A stretch of DNA of 64,000 nucleotides, taken from the NCBI GenBank assembly GCA_035307765.1, contig DATGHU010000016.1:36382-100381 (forward strand). The letters run 5' to 3'. Within the stretch, counting starts at the first letter, position 1. Every line of letters begins with the position of its first letter. The translations under genes and the position numbers were made by a program. This document shows, piece by piece, positions 42,069 to 52,048 of this stretch. Origin of the DNA: a bacterium (GTDB taxonomy: Bacteria > Sysuimicrobiota > Sysuimicrobiia > Sysuimicrobiales > Segetimicrobiaceae). The notes beneath the pieces are model-generated. The model saw nothing but the letters and a program-made list of their open reading frames with translations, was not told where the DNA came from and ran no database searches.

Positions 42069-42784
42069 GGATCAGGGTTCCCCGGCTGGTGGAGGCCCTG
42101 GCGCGCGAGGTCGATCCGTTGATGGACGGCCGGCGCGCGCTGTTCCTGGCGCCGCATCCGGACGATGAGGTCCTCGGCTGCGGGGGCACGATCGCCTTGA
42201 AGGTGCGGGCAGACGCCGACGTCTCCATCGCCTTCCTGACCGACGGGCGAAACGGCGTCAAGGCGGCGGGCGGCAGTGGGCGGGCCGTTCGGGAGGTCGA
42301 GGCGATGGCCGCGGCCGCCGCCCTCGGGGTGCCCCGGCACCGGCTGACCTTCCTCCGGTACGCGGACGGCCGGCTGGGAGAGCACCGCGGTGAGGCGATC
42401 GCGACGATCCGGCGGCTCGTGGAGCGCTGCGGCGTCGAGGACCTGTTCGTGCCGTACCGCCGAGAATACCACCCCGACCACATCGCCACCTGGCAGATCG
42501 GGCGGGCCAGCCTTCCCCCCGGGGGCCACCTCTACGAGTATCCGATCTGGTACGGGCCCTGGCTCTGGAGCCGCCTTCGCGGCAGGGCCCGCCTAGCGGC
42601 CGCCTCGCACCTCATGGACGCCTTCGGGAGCGTCAAGGTCCGCGTGGCGGGGGTCGCGGGAACCAAGCGCCTGGCGTTGTCGGCCTACCGGTCACAGCTG
42701 GCGGGGTTCGCGTCTCAGGGGGCCTGGGGGGCCCGGTTCCTGGAACGCTTCTCCGGCCGCTACGAGATCTTCTTCGTCGCGTAA
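42065..42784 (+). CDS. PIG-L/LmbE family deacetylase
   Basis: A 239-residue metal-dependent deacetylase with the zinc motif APHPDDEVLGCGG near residue 31 and the later YHPDH block that completes the metal site. It starts at a GTG at 42065 overlapping the ABC transporter stop, and its TAA stop overlaps the next glycosyltransferase ATG. It probably de-acetylates an amino sugar in the polysaccharide or its precursor. It is only distantly similar to the other PIG-L protein in this window. Confidence 0.88.
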   Translation: MRIRVPRLVEALAREVDPLMDGRRALFLAPHPDDEVLGCGGTIALKVRADADVSIAFLTDGRNGVKAAGGSGRAVREVEAMAAAAALGVPRHRLTFLRYADGRLGEHRGEAIATIRRLVERCGVEDLFVPYRREYHPDHIATWQIGRASLPPGGHLYEYPIWYGPWLWSRLRGRARLAAASHLMDAFGSVKVRVAGVAGTKRLALSAYRSQLAGFASQGAWGARFLERFSGRYEIFFVA

Positions 42785-44211
42785 TGCGGATTCTCAGCGT
42801 CACCCACGATCATCCCTTCGCCCGAGGCAGCGGCGTGGCGACGTACTGTCAGGATCTGGAACTCGAACTCGTCGGGCGCGGCCACTCCGTGGCGCACCTG
42901 ACCAGCTGGGAGCGGAGCTGGCGGCCTGCCCCTTACCTGCGGTGGTTCGAGGAGCGGGGAATCACGTTTGCCAGCCTGGTTAACTCTCCGCTCCCCCCTG
43001 CCATGTCCCCGGAACGTCCGCTCGCCGACTGCGCCGATGGCCGGATAGAGCGGTTGATGCGAAACTGCCTGGAGCGGACCAGGCCCGATTTGGTTCACAT
43101 CCACGCCTTCCAAGGACTGTCCGGCTCGGTGCTGCCGATGATCAAGCGTCATGGGATCCCCGTGATCGTCACGCTCCATGACTTTTGGGCGCTCTGTACC
43201 CGGATCGTCCTGATGCGCGCCGACGGGATGCCCTGCTCCGGTCCCGACGGGGGGAAGAACTGCGCGCGTTACTGCGCAAATCCCGGCTCCCTCGGCCGGC
43301 GTGTGTACCGGCGGCTGATGGCGGTGGTGCCCCCGGGGCCGGGGCGCGAGCTTGTGCAGCGCGCGCGTGCGCAGATGGTGCGGCCGGCGGCCGGCGACCA
43401 CAGCGCCTGGTCGGCGACGTCGGATACGGCGGCCGCCGGGGAAGCGCAAGGATCGCTTCGCGACACGCTGGCGCACGGCGCACGGTCGGCGCGTTTGCTC
43501 GAGATGCTGCGCGAGGCGGACGCGGTGCTAGCGGTCTCCAATTTTGTGAGAGATACGTTCGTCCGCCACGGGGTACCCGAGGCGCGGATTCGGGTTCTGC
43601 GCCTCGGCTTGGACCTCTCGCAGACCGATCTCTGGCGGATCAGGCAGGCGCGCGCCCCGCTGCGGGTGGGCTTTCTGGGGCGCGTCGTCCACCTCAAAGG
43701 CGCGCACATCCTCGCGGAGGCGGTGCGCGGGATCCCTCCGGACCAGGCGCGGGTCCTGTGCTTCGGCCCGGCCGGCGCGGAGGACGCCGCAAGACTCCAA
43801 ACCTTGGCGGGGAGGCCGCTCGAGTTCCGCGGTCCGTACGATCGGGGCGATCTGCCCGCGATCCTGGACGAGGTGGACGTCGTCGTCGTCCCCAGCCTCT
43901 TTCCGGAGTCCGTGGGCCTGGCGACCCTGGAAGCCCAAGCGGCCGGGTTGCCGGTGATTGCCTCACGCATCGGCGCCGTCCCCGAGTACATTCAAGACGG
44001 TCAGAATGGCCTGCTCTTCGAACCCGGAAGTTCGCGCGCGCTCCAGGCATGCCTGAGGCAGTTTCTGGACACGCCCCAGTTAGTGGCCGCGATGTCGGCG
44101 CGCACCACTCCCCCACCGACCATGGTTCGACACGTCGACCTCTTGACAGAGGTCTACCGCGCGTGCCTCGGTCACGGGCACCGGACCCCACATGCCACCC
44201 AGTCCGCTTGA
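42784..44211 (+). CDS. GT4-family glycosyltransferase
   Basis: A 475-residue GT-B enzyme. The N-terminal domain has the acceptor-side GSGVATYCQDL and the DLVHIHAFQGL block, and the C-terminal donor domain has VGFLGRVVHLKGAH and the EX7E-type segment FPESVGLATLEAQAAGLPV. An insertion of about 60 residues near position 170-240 contains several cysteines (CSGPDGGKNCARYC) and a disordered Ala/Gly/Ser stretch. The C-rich piece is seen in some GT4 enzymes with a zinc-like knot. The sugar is unknown. Confidence 0.87.
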   Translation: MRILSVTHDHPFARGSGVATYCQDLELELVGRGHSVAHLTSWERSWRPAPYLRWFEERGITFASLVNSPLPPAMSPERPLADCADGRIERLMRNCLERTRPDLVHIHAFQGLSGSVLPMIKRHGIPVIVTLHDFWALCTRIVLMRADGMPCSGPDGGKNCARYCANPGSLGRRVYRRLMAVVPPGPGRELVQRARAQMVRPAAGDHSAWSATSDTAAAGEAQGSLRDTLAHGARSARLLEMLREADAVLAVSNFVRDTFVRHGVPEARIRVLRLGLDLSQTDLWRIRQARAPLRVGFLGRVVHLKGAHILAEAVRGIPPDQARVLCFGPAGAEDAARLQTLAGRPLEFRGPYDRGDLPAILDEVDVVVVPSLFPESVGLATLEAQAAGLPVIASRIGAVPEYIQDGQNGLLFEPGSSRALQACLRQFLDTPQLVAAMSARTTPPPTMVRHVDLLTEVYRACLGHGHRTPHATQSA

Positions 44212-45118
44212 CCTCTCGATCGTCATTGTCAACCGGAACACCCGGCGTCTGCTGGGGGAGTGCCTGGGTTCGCTTGAGGCGGTGCTCGCCCACACCCCCT
44301 TACGCGTGGAGATCATCGTCGTGGACAACGGGTCGACCGACGGGTCACCGGCGATGGTGGCCGAGCGGTTTCCCGGGGCGCGGCTCATCCGCAACGAGGA
44401 GAATCGGGCGTATGCCGGTGCGAACAACCAAGGCATCGCGCTCGCCGGGGGCCGCAACATCCTCCTCCTGAATTCGGATACCGTGGTCAGGCCCGGCGCG
44501 CTTGAGGAGATGATGCGATCCCTCGACGCCGACCCCCGCCTCGGTGGGGTCTCCCCCAAACTGCTCAACCCCGACGGGAGCATCCAGCGGTCGTGCTGGC
44601 CGTTCCCGATGAAGGCCGTCGTCGGAAATACCTTGGGTCTGTACCGTCTCGGCCTGCTCGATGACTACCGCGCCTGGGATCACCGGGAAGACCGCGAGGT
44701 CGATTGGGTATCGTCGGCGTGCCTGATGGTTCCACGGAGGGTGTTCGATGCCGTCGGAGGACTCGATGAACGCTTCTTCTACGGGGTCGATGTCGAGTGG
44801 GCGCACCGCGCCGCCAAAGCCGGCTACCGGTTCCGGGCGCTCGCCCGCCCCGAGGTCGTCCACCACGGTCGGGGCAGCCAGCGGCATGGCCAGACGCCGA
44901 TCTCGGCGGATGGCCCGGTCGTGGAGTCCCGTTACTTCCGGGCGCACTATGGGCTGCTCGGCGTCGTCTTCTTCCGCGCGGTACTCATCGCCGGCGCGCT
45001 CCCCCGGCTGATCGTCTGGGAGATTTTGGGACGGTGCCGGCTGAGCCGCCACGCCGAGGAACATCGGGCGATGCTCCGACGGATCCTGGCCTCGGCGCTC
45101 TGCATCCGGACGGTGTAA
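44192..45118 (+). CDS. GT2-family glycosyltransferase (rhamnosyltransferase-like)
   Basis: A 308-residue GT-A enzyme. It has LSIVIVNRNTRRLL, the first Asp in VDNGSTDGS, the NNQGIALAGGRNILLLNSDTV region with the metal-binding DxD-like NSDT, and the FFYGVDVEWAHRAAKAGYRF acceptor block typical of rhamnosyltransferases. A C-terminal hydrophobic segment (GVVFFRAVLIAGALPRLIVW) suggests membrane association. It overlaps the preceding gene by 20 bases. Confidence 0.87.
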   Translation: MPPSPLDLSIVIVNRNTRRLLGECLGSLEAVLAHTPLRVEIIVVDNGSTDGSPAMVAERFPGARLIRNEENRAYAGANNQGIALAGGRNILLLNSDTVVRPGALEEMMRSLDADPRLGGVSPKLLNPDGSIQRSCWPFPMKAVVGNTLGLYRLGLLDDYRAWDHREDREVDWVSSACLMVPRRVFDAVGGLDERFFYGVDVEWAHRAAKAGYRFRALARPEVVHHGRGSQRHGQTPISADGPVVESRYFRAHYGLLGVVFFRAVLIAGALPRLIVWEILGRCRLSRHAEEHRAMLRRILASALCIRTV

Positions 45119-45198
45119 TGGCGATGGGGTCCCGCCCGGGCGCATCCGTGCGGTCCGACGATCTCGAAGGGGAACCTCTCGCACGTGAGGAGATGTCG

Positions 45199-46194
45199 AT
45201 GCCGGACGAGTGTTACTGCACCGTTGTGATCCTCAACTTCAACAAGCGCGACCTGCTCCGGCGGAGCCTGGACGCCCTGCGCGGGGTGACGGCGCTGCCG
45301 TATCGCGTCGACGTGATCGTCGTCGACAACGGATCGACGGATGGCAGTCCCGACGTTGTGCGGGAGGCATTTCCCAGCGTACGGCTGGTCGTCAACCCCC
45401 ACAACCTGGGGAGCGCGCAGGGGCGAAACACCGGTCTCCGCCTGGCCAAAGGGGAGTTCGTACTCTTTCTCGACGACTCCACCACCATCTCTCCCGACCA
45501 GCTCGACCGGCTCATCCAGATCGCCAGGGCCCATCCGGAAGCGGGGATGCTCACGGCGATGAAGGTCGATTCCGGGGGCACCCCCCTCTACGGCTATCAC
45601 GTCCCCTCGCCGTCCACCTTGGGGTTCGCGTTTTTCCTGGTGAACGAGCTGTCCCTCATCGAGATCGCCCGGGCGGTGAAGCGGCTTCTGCGGTGGGGAG
45701 CGCCGGTCCCGCACGAAACCCGGGACCTCGTGGAGATCCCGTACATCGGCGGCGGAATCATGTTCTGCCGCAGCCAGGCGCTGCGGGAGGTCGGGCCCAT
45801 GGACGACCGCATCTTCATTTACGGCGAGGACTTCGACTGGTGCTATCGGTTCCGGCGGCGCGGGTGGAAGATCCTCTACGCGCCCCAAGTGCACGTGCTT
45901 GCCGGGTTCGGGATAAACGCCACACGAGCCAAACGGGCGTCGCTTGTGGCGCTCCACAGCCGGCGGTACCTCTTTCAGAAGTATGTCGGCCGACGCTACC
46001 TCGCCTTCTATGCGGTGATCGCGCTGGTGGGGCTCCTTCCGAAGCTGATCAATTATTTGGTGAAGGGAATCCGCGGCCGTGGGGCTCAGGACATCTCCAC
46101 CTGGCTCTGGTTACGCCGGGCGGTCCTGTGCATCGTCGGCTTGGAGCCCCCCCCCGGTCCGCCGATCGCAACGGGACGGCGACATGCATCCTAG
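45199..46194 (+). CDS. GT2-family glycosyltransferase
   Basis: A 331-residue GT-A enzyme of the same family as its upstream neighbour, probably a paralogue. Motifs are VVILNFNKRDLL, VDNGSTDGSPDVV, the DDS metal site in FLDDSTT, and IYGEDFDWCYRFRRRGW. The C-terminus has a membrane-like helix (AFYAVIALVGLLPKLINYL). The ATG at 45199 follows GAGGAG by six bases and is favoured; an in-frame ATG at 45118 overlaps the previous stop and would add 27 residues. Confidence 0.86.
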   Translation: MPDECYCTVVILNFNKRDLLRRSLDALRGVTALPYRVDVIVVDNGSTDGSPDVVREAFPSVRLVVNPHNLGSAQGRNTGLRLAKGEFVLFLDDSTTISPDQLDRLIQIARAHPEAGMLTAMKVDSGGTPLYGYHVPSPSTLGFAFFLVNELSLIEIARAVKRLLRWGAPVPHETRDLVEIPYIGGGIMFCRSQALREVGPMDDRIFIYGEDFDWCYRFRRRGWKILYAPQVHVLAGFGINATRAKRASLVALHSRRYLFQKYVGRRYLAFYAVIALVGLLPKLINYLVKGIRGRGAQDISTWLWLRRAVLCIVGLEPPPGPPIATGRRHAS

Positions 46195-47338
46195 CATCCT
46201 GTTGATTACCAACGAGTATCCCCCCGAGAAAATCGCCGGGACCGCCGTGGCCACGCGATTTCTGGCCGAGGAGCTGGTCTCGAGAGGGCACCGCGTGACC
46301 GTCGCCGTCAACACCCGGGAGCATGCGCTTCCGCACGAGATGTCGCACGCGCTCGAGGTGGTCCGCCTCAGACCGGCCCGCGTCCCTTTGACGCGGATGG
46401 CGCAGCGAGCCGCTCTGCTGGCCGCCATCGCGCGGCGGGTCCGCCCGGACGTCATCCAGGGACAGTCGCTCTCCTGCGGGTTCCTTGCGTGGCTCACCGG
46501 GCGCGCGCTGGGCATCCCATCGGTAGTCTACGTCCAGGGGCTCGACCTCTACCAGTCCGGAGCCTGGGCCCGACGGACCTACATCCGGTGGGCATTGACC
46601 CGCTGTGACCGGGTGGCGACGGTGACCCCGGACCTCCAGGCCAGGGCGCTCGCGCTCTCCGGACGCCGGGGTGAGGTTATTCCCCACGGCTTTCGACAGG
46701 AGCCGTCGCACGAGCTGGACCGCGGGACCGCACGCTCCCAGCTCCACCTCCCCGCCGACGCCAAGGTCCTGCTGTTCGTCGGGCGGCTGATCGCGGAGAA
46801 GGGGGTTGACCATCTCCTCGACGCCATGCCCCGCGTCCTGTCCCGCTGCCCCGACGCGCGGTTGGTCGTGGTGGGCGAGGGGGAGGAGCGGTCCCGGTTG
46901 ATGCAGCGGGGTCGAGATCTGCACCTCGGGGAGCACGTGGTGTTTGTCGGAGCGCAGGCGCACGCAGAGGTCATCCGGTACATGCGGGCGGCGGACCTCT
47001 TCGTCCTCCCCAGCCTTGTCGAATCCTTCGGAATCGTGCTGATCGAGGCGATGAGCTGCGGGCTCCCCATCGTGGCCTCGAACATCATGGGAATTCCCGC
47101 GGTGGTCGAGGACGGCATCAACGGGTCGCTGGTCACGGCCGGCGATGCCGCGGCGCTTGCCGATGGGGTGGTGGGGGCGTTGACCGATCCGGCGAAGTCC
47201 GCCGGATTCGCGGCGCGGAATCTCCAGAAGGCCGCCGGATACGCCGTTCCCCGCATCGCCGACCGGTTCCTCGATCTTTGGCGGGGCGCCGCGGTGGCGG
47301 GGACGCACGGGCTTCCCGCCGGGGACTCGGCCCGGTGA
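46184..47338 (+). CDS. GT4-family glycosyltransferase
   Basis: A 384-residue GT-B enzyme. It opens MHPSILLITNEYPPEKIAGT, a start common to GT4 enzymes, overlapping the previous stop by 11 bases. Donor-site motifs are LFVGRLIAEKGVD, VVVGEGEERSRL and the EX7E-type SFGIVLIEAMSCGLP. The product is soluble, as usual for GT4 enzymes that dock to the membrane face. Confidence 0.88.
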   Translation: MHPSILLITNEYPPEKIAGTAVATRFLAEELVSRGHRVTVAVNTREHALPHEMSHALEVVRLRPARVPLTRMAQRAALLAAIARRVRPDVIQGQSLSCGFLAWLTGRALGIPSVVYVQGLDLYQSGAWARRTYIRWALTRCDRVATVTPDLQARALALSGRRGEVIPHGFRQEPSHELDRGTARSQLHLPADAKVLLFVGRLIAEKGVDHLLDAMPRVLSRCPDARLVVVGEGEERSRLMQRGRDLHLGEHVVFVGAQAHAEVIRYMRAADLFVLPSLVESFGIVLIEAMSCGLPIVASNIMGIPAVVEDGINGSLVTAGDAAALADGVVGALTDPAKSAGFAARNLQKAAGYAVPRIADRFLDLWRGAAVAGTHGLPAGDSAR

Positions 47339-47359
47339 CGCGATGTTGAGGGGAGCCCA

Positions 47360-48676
47360 GTGACCATCACCCACCTGCGGAACGTGGGATGCCGCTGCCT
47401 GCTGGGTCGGGAACTGGACGCCGCCCGTCGTGCGCATTGGGCGACGCAGTGGCAGTCGGGATCGGCGATCGGGGCAAGCCAGTGGGCGCAGCTGCGCACG
47501 TGCGTGAGCCACGCGCGGCAGGCCAGCCCCTTTTACCGGGAGCGGCTGGCGACGGTGGACCTCGATGATCCCCTGACCCCCGAGGCGTTTCGGCGGATCC
47601 CGCCACTGCGCCGCCAGGACGTGATCGCTTCGTGGTCGGCGATCCGCACGGGGGCCACCTGGTCCGGCGTGATGCGGCGGCGGTCCGGCGGAAGCGGCGG
47701 GTCCAGCGTCCAGGTCCCGCTGACCCGTGCGACCTACTGCTGGTACATCGCCGGAACATGGCGCGGGCTGCGGTGGTGGGGAATCGATCCCGCCGACCGC
47801 GGCGCGATCGTCCTTGGGTCGGGGGCGAGCGGGGCGCGGAGCGCGGCGATCCGGGCGAAGGACTGGGCCATGAACTGGTGGCGTGTGCCGGTGGACGGGG
47901 AGTTCGATGGGCGGGCGGACACGATCCTGGACCGCCTGGAGCGATTCGCTCCTGCGTTTGTCTACGGGTATCCCTCGGCGATGCACCGCCTGGCGGAGGC
48001 GGTCCGCCACCGCGGGTGGAGCCCTCGGCGCCCCCTCAAGGTGATCGTGGCGACCGGGGAACCTGTGTATCTGGCCCAGCGGGAGGCGATCGCGCGGGCG
48101 TTTGGTTGCCCGGTCGCAGAGGAGTACGGGAACGGGGAACTGGGCTCGATGGCGTTCGAGTGTCCCGAGGGCACGCTGCACATCACGGCCGAGAACGTCT
48201 TCCTCGAGGCCGTCCGGTCTCACACCCCGACGGATGGCGGTGGGGTCCCGATCTTGGCCACCCAGCTCCGCAACCGCACCTTCCCACTCATTCGATACGA
48301 AACGGGGGATGTCGGGGTGGTGAGTCCCGGGCCCTGCCGGTGTGGGCGAGGGCTCCCCGCCGTGCGGGTGTCCGGGCGCCTCGACGAGCGGTTGACCGGG
48401 CCGGCGGGCCTGATCCTGGCCCGCGCGACGGTGGAAGCGTTCTTGACCGCGCTGCCCGAGCCGCTGCGGGCACACGTCCAGGTCATCCACCCCGCGCGCT
48501 CGCGCCTCCTCGTGCATGTGGAGGGCTCGCAGCCACCGGCGGGCGATCTGGCCGCGGCGACCGCGGCGGCCCGGGCGGCATTTGGGGACGGTTGGGAGAT
48601 CGCCGCCGCGGCGGTCGACGGTCTGCCCCGCCTCGCCTCCGGAAAGCGGCCGGTTTTTGTCCGGAGCTACGCCTGA
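47360..48676 (+). CDS. adenylate-forming enzyme of the PaaK/CapK family
   Basis: A 438-residue member of the ANL superfamily related to phenylacetate-CoA ligase and to CapK-type proteins in capsule clusters. It has an AMP-binding P-loop RRSGGSGGSS, the VATGEPVYLAQRE block, YGNGELGSMAFEC with the conserved glutamate, and the motif IRYETGDVG. The C-terminal lid is shorter than in acyl-CoA ligases, ending with LASGKRPVF. CapK-type genes are frequent in polysaccharide clusters, where they may activate an acid that decorates the glycan; the substrate is unknown. Start: GTG at 47360. Confidence 0.82.
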   Translation: MTITHLRNVGCRCLLGRELDAARRAHWATQWQSGSAIGASQWAQLRTCVSHARQASPFYRERLATVDLDDPLTPEAFRRIPPLRRQDVIASWSAIRTGATWSGVMRRRSGGSGGSSVQVPLTRATYCWYIAGTWRGLRWWGIDPADRGAIVLGSGASGARSAAIRAKDWAMNWWRVPVDGEFDGRADTILDRLERFAPAFVYGYPSAMHRLAEAVRHRGWSPRRPLKVIVATGEPVYLAQREAIARAFGCPVAEEYGNGELGSMAFECPEGTLHITAENVFLEAVRSHTPTDGGGVPILATQLRNRTFPLIRYETGDVGVVSPGPCRCGRGLPAVRVSGRLDERLTGPAGLILARATVEAFLTALPEPLRAHVQVIHPARSRLLVHVEGSQPPAGDLAAATAAARAAFGDGWEIAAAAVDGLPRLASGKRPVFVRSYA

Positions 48677-49824
48677 TGCGCGCGCTGCTGATCACGAACG
48701 ATTTTCCCCCCATGGGGGGCGGCGAATCGACCTGCTACGCGCGGGTCGGCGCCTCGGTCCCGCCCGACCGGATCGTCGTGCTGGCCCCCCGGCTTGCCGG
48801 CGACGACGCCTTTGACCGTGCACAGCGGTACCGGATCATTCGAAGCTCCGTTCCAACCGGCTCCCACCCCGCGGCCCGCCTGGCGCAGATCGCCCTCTTC
48901 TTCGTGCGAGCGGTCCGCGTCATCCGCCGCGAGGCCATCGACACGATCCACCTCGGCCACCTGTACCTGGGGCCTATCGGGTTCATGCTCAACTGGTGGT
49001 GGGGCCTCCCCTATGTGATCTACCTGCATGGGGGGGAGATGGCGGCGTACATGCGCCTTCGTCCCATGCGCGCGGTCGCCAGGGCCATCGTGCGGCGGGC
49101 CGCGCTCGTCGTCGTCAACAGCGCGTACACCCGCGAGCACTACGCGGCGCTGGGGATCCTACCGGCCCGGGTCGAGGTCTTGAGAATCAGCCCGGGAACC
49201 GCGCAGTTCGCGGGCGAGGGCGAAGGCCGTCGGGTTCGCGCCAGGTACGCCCTGGGCGACGATAAGGTGATCCTGACCGTCGGCCGGCTGATCGAGCGCA
49301 AGGGTCACGACATGGTGATCCGCGCGCTCAGCTTGGTGCGCCGATCGGTCGGTCCCGTTCGATACCTCATCGCCGGCCGGGGTCCCGAGGAGGGGCGGTT
49401 GCGCGAGGTCGCGCAAGAGGTCGGCTGCCTGGATGCGGTGTGCTTCATGGGATACGTGCCTCCGGCCGACCTTCCCGGCCTCTACGCCGCGTGCGACGTG
49501 TTCGCCATGCCGAGCCGGGCGTTACCTCAGCGCGACGGCATCGAGGGATTCGGGATCGTCTTCCTCGAGGCCGCCGCGGCCGCGCGGCCGGTCGTGGGGG
49601 GCCGCAGCGGTGGGATCCCGGAGGTCGTTCAGGACGGGGTGACCGGCCACCTGGTCGACCCGACCGACGTCGATCGGTTGGCGGAGGTGTTGATCGAGAT
49701 CTTGCGCGATGGCGGAGAAGCCGCACGCCTCGGCGCGAACGGGAGGCGGCACGCCGAGGCGGTCGAAATCGCCTGGGATGCCGCGATCAAGCGTATCTGG
49801 GGGGAGCCGGCTCCCGCCGGCTAG
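48676..49824 (+). CDS. GT4-family glycosyltransferase
   Basis: A 382-residue GT-B enzyme starting within the previous stop (TGATG). N-terminal MRALLITNDFPPMGGGES, YLHGGEMAAYM, then ILTVGRLIERKGHDM, IAGRGPEEGRL and the EX7E-type EGFGIVFLEAAAAARPVVGG. This pattern, especially the HGGE segment and the GRSGGIPE motif, resembles mannosyltransferases of the PimB type, but the sugar is not certain. Confidence 0.88.
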   Translation: MRALLITNDFPPMGGGESTCYARVGASVPPDRIVVLAPRLAGDDAFDRAQRYRIIRSSVPTGSHPAARLAQIALFFVRAVRVIRREAIDTIHLGHLYLGPIGFMLNWWWGLPYVIYLHGGEMAAYMRLRPMRAVARAIVRRAALVVVNSAYTREHYAALGILPARVEVLRISPGTAQFAGEGEGRRVRARYALGDDKVILTVGRLIERKGHDMVIRALSLVRRSVGPVRYLIAGRGPEEGRLREVAQEVGCLDAVCFMGYVPPADLPGLYAACDVFAMPSRALPQRDGIEGFGIVFLEAAAAARPVVGGRSGGIPEVVQDGVTGHLVDPTDVDRLAEVLIEILRDGGEAARLGANGRRHAEAVEIAWDAAIKRIWGEPAPAG

Positions 49825-49828
49825 CGCC

Positions 49829-51043
49829 GTGCCTCGCGATCGTGTGCGTGTCCTCCACGTGATTACCCGCTTGGTGGTGGGCGGCGCTCAGGAGAACACC
49901 CTCCTCACCGCGGCGCATTTGGACCCGGCGCGGTACGAGGTCACGCTCGCCAGCGGACCGACGGTTGGGCCGGAGGGCAGTTTGGAGGATCGCGTTCCCG
50001 CGACGAGCGCGTTCGTGCGAATCCCCGATCTCGTTCGCGCCCCCCACCCGGTGCGCGATCTCTCCGCCCTGGCCCACCTGTACGCGTTGATGCGGCGGGG
50101 TCGATACCACATCGTCCACACCCACACGACGAAGGCCGGCCTGCTGGGGCGGATTGCGGCCCGACTCGCCCGCGTCCCGATCGTCCTCCATACTCCCCAC
50201 GGGCACGCCTTCCACGACTATCTGAACCGTCCCGGGTCGGCGGGACTGTGTCGGCTGGAGCGCGGGCTGGCCCGATGGACCGACCAGATTATCTGCCTGA
50301 CCGAGGCGGAGCGGGATGACCATCTCCGCCTCCGCATCGGGCCGCCGGAGCGGTTTACCGTCATCCACAGCGGGGTCGACGTCGACCGGTTTCGGGACGC
50401 GCGCCCCGACGTCCGTGCCAAGCGCCGGGAGTTGGGACTCCCTCCGTCCGGACCGCTGGTCGGATGCGTCGCCCGGCTCGTGCCCGTGAAGGGGGTGCAG
50501 CACCTCCTCGAAGCGGTCCCAGGCATCCGCGTGGGTGTGCCCGATGCCACGGTGGTCTACGTCGGCGACGGGGCACTCCGCCCCGACTTGGAGCGGCGGG
50601 CCGCCGCCCTCGGCGTTAACGGGTCGGTCGTCTTTCTGGGGCTGCGGCGCGACGTCCCGGAGATCATGCCGATCTTCGATCTGGTGGTGCTCCCCTCGAT
50701 GAACGAGGGCATGGGCAAGGCCGCCGTGGAGGCCATGGCGGCGGGGCGTGCGGTCATTGGATCGCGGATCAGCGGGATCCAGGATGTGGTGACCGACGGG
50801 GAGACCGGCGAGTTGGTTCCCCCGGGCGATCCGAACGCCCTGGCGGCGGCCATCGTCCGCGGCCTCGCCGATCCCCCGCGCGCTCGTGCGATGGGGCTCC
50901 GCGCCCAGGCGCGAACCGACCCGTACAGCATCGAGACGATGATGGTGAAGATCGATCACCTCTACACCCGGTGGCTGGCGGCCAAAGGGTGGCCCCACTC
51001 ATCGAGCGGGGGATCGCCCGCCCACCGGGTCCCTTCTCGGTGA
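49829..51043 (+). CDS. GT4-family glycosyltransferase
   Basis: A 404-residue GT-B enzyme. The GTG at 49829 is chosen because it lies four bases after the previous stop and gives the family opening VRVLHVITRLVVGGAQENTL; an open frame reaching further upstream lies inside the other gene. Motifs include HTHTTKAGLLGRIAARLA, VGCVARLVPVKGVQ, and NEGMGKAAVEAMAAGRAVIG with the donor-site glutamates. It is the last gene before the cluster switches to the dTDP-sugar genes. Confidence 0.88.
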   Translation: MPRDRVRVLHVITRLVVGGAQENTLLTAAHLDPARYEVTLASGPTVGPEGSLEDRVPATSAFVRIPDLVRAPHPVRDLSALAHLYALMRRGRYHIVHTHTTKAGLLGRIAARLARVPIVLHTPHGHAFHDYLNRPGSAGLCRLERGLARWTDQIICLTEAERDDHLRLRIGPPERFTVIHSGVDVDRFRDARPDVRAKRRELGLPPSGPLVGCVARLVPVKGVQHLLEAVPGIRVGVPDATVVYVGDGALRPDLERRAAALGVNGSVVFLGLRRDVPEIMPIFDLVVLPSMNEGMGKAAVEAMAAGRAVIGSRISGIQDVVTDGETGELVPPGDPNALAAAIVRGLADPPRARAMGLRAQARTDPYSIETMMVKIDHLYTRWLAAKGWPHSSSGGSPAHRVPSR

Positions 51044-51201
51044 CCCCCGTGGTGGGGGCCCGTGCCCGGGTGGGGAGCCGGATCTCGGCTAGGAGCATCG
51101 ACACGGGGCGCGCGGACCCGGTTCAGGCTCAAGAAATCGCGCCGGTCCTGCGGCCGTGAGGCGGATGACTCGAAACCTCGGGGGGCGGGGGCGGCCCCTG
51201 G

Positions 51202-51771
51202 TCAGCTGGGGTGTGGCTCGTAGACAAAGTTGCTGTCGGCATCGCGGAACAGAGGGAGGCGCGCATCCTTCGGCGACAGCACCGGGTGCGGGATCGGCCA
51301 CGTCACCTGTAGATCCGGGTCGTTCCAGAGGATGCCCCGGTCCGCGTCCGGCGCATACTCCGCGGTGACCCGATAGACCACGTCGGCCTGGTCGCTCAAC
51401 GTGCAGAACCCGTGGGCGAACCCGACCGGCACGTAGAGCATCCGCCGATTACCCGCGGAGAGCGTCACGGCTACCCACCGTTGGAAGGTCGGCGACCCCC
51501 GGCGGATATCGACCGCCACGTCGAAGATCTCCCCGTGGAGTACGGTAACGAGCTTCGCTTGGGCCCTGGGATGTTTCTGATAATGCAGGCCCCTGAGCAC
51601 CCCGCCGGTGGAGTGCGAGTAGTTATCTTGGAGGAAGGTGGCGGAGATGCCCGCGTCAACGAACTCGGAGCGCTTGTACGTCTCCATGAAAAACCCGCGG
51701 CCGTCGGGAAGCACCGTGCTTTCAATGAGGATGAGGTCTGGAATCTCGAGGCGTTCGAACCGAAAGGGCAT
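51202..51771 (-). CDS. rfbC: dTDP-4-dehydrorhamnose 3,5-epimerase
   Basis: RfbC epimerises dTDP-4-keto-6-deoxyglucose in dTDP-rhamnose synthesis. The start at 51771 gives 189 residues, normal length, with [17 protein letters not shown], the catalytic His in [20 protein letters not shown] and the tyrosine in [10 protein letters not shown]. It is the only minus-strand gene within this stretch and diverges from rfbA with a 277-base gap. rfbB and rfbD are not found in the window. Confidence 0.92.
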   Translation of the reverse strand: MPFRFERLEIPDLILIESTVLPDGRGFFMETYKRSEFVDAGISATFLQDNYSHSTGGVLRGLHYQKHPRAQAKLVTVLHGEIFDVAVDIRRGSPTFQRWVAVTLSAGNRRMLYVPVGFAHGFCTLSDQADVVYRVTAEYAPDADRGILWNDPDLQVTWPIPHPVLSPKDARLPLFRDADSNFVYEPHPS

Positions 51772-52048
51772 CTCGGGTCCTCTCCCGGTCCCGGAGCGGC
51801 TGCGGGGGTCCGCGGGCGACACGCTCCATTTTTCCGGAGCACAATCGCGCCCGCCCGGACAACCAAGCCGGCGCGGAGCCCACGATACCACGGGCCGCCG
51901 CGGAGTGTCAACGCGAGCCGCGCGGGATCGCGCGTCCGGGGGCCGGCCGGCCTGGGTATTCACAAGGAGGATCGTGCCGGTGGCGGCCCGTAGTGGTGTC
52001 TCCGTCACGCCGGCAGGTCGTGGGCAGAAAGTGCGGTCGGGAGGCGCC

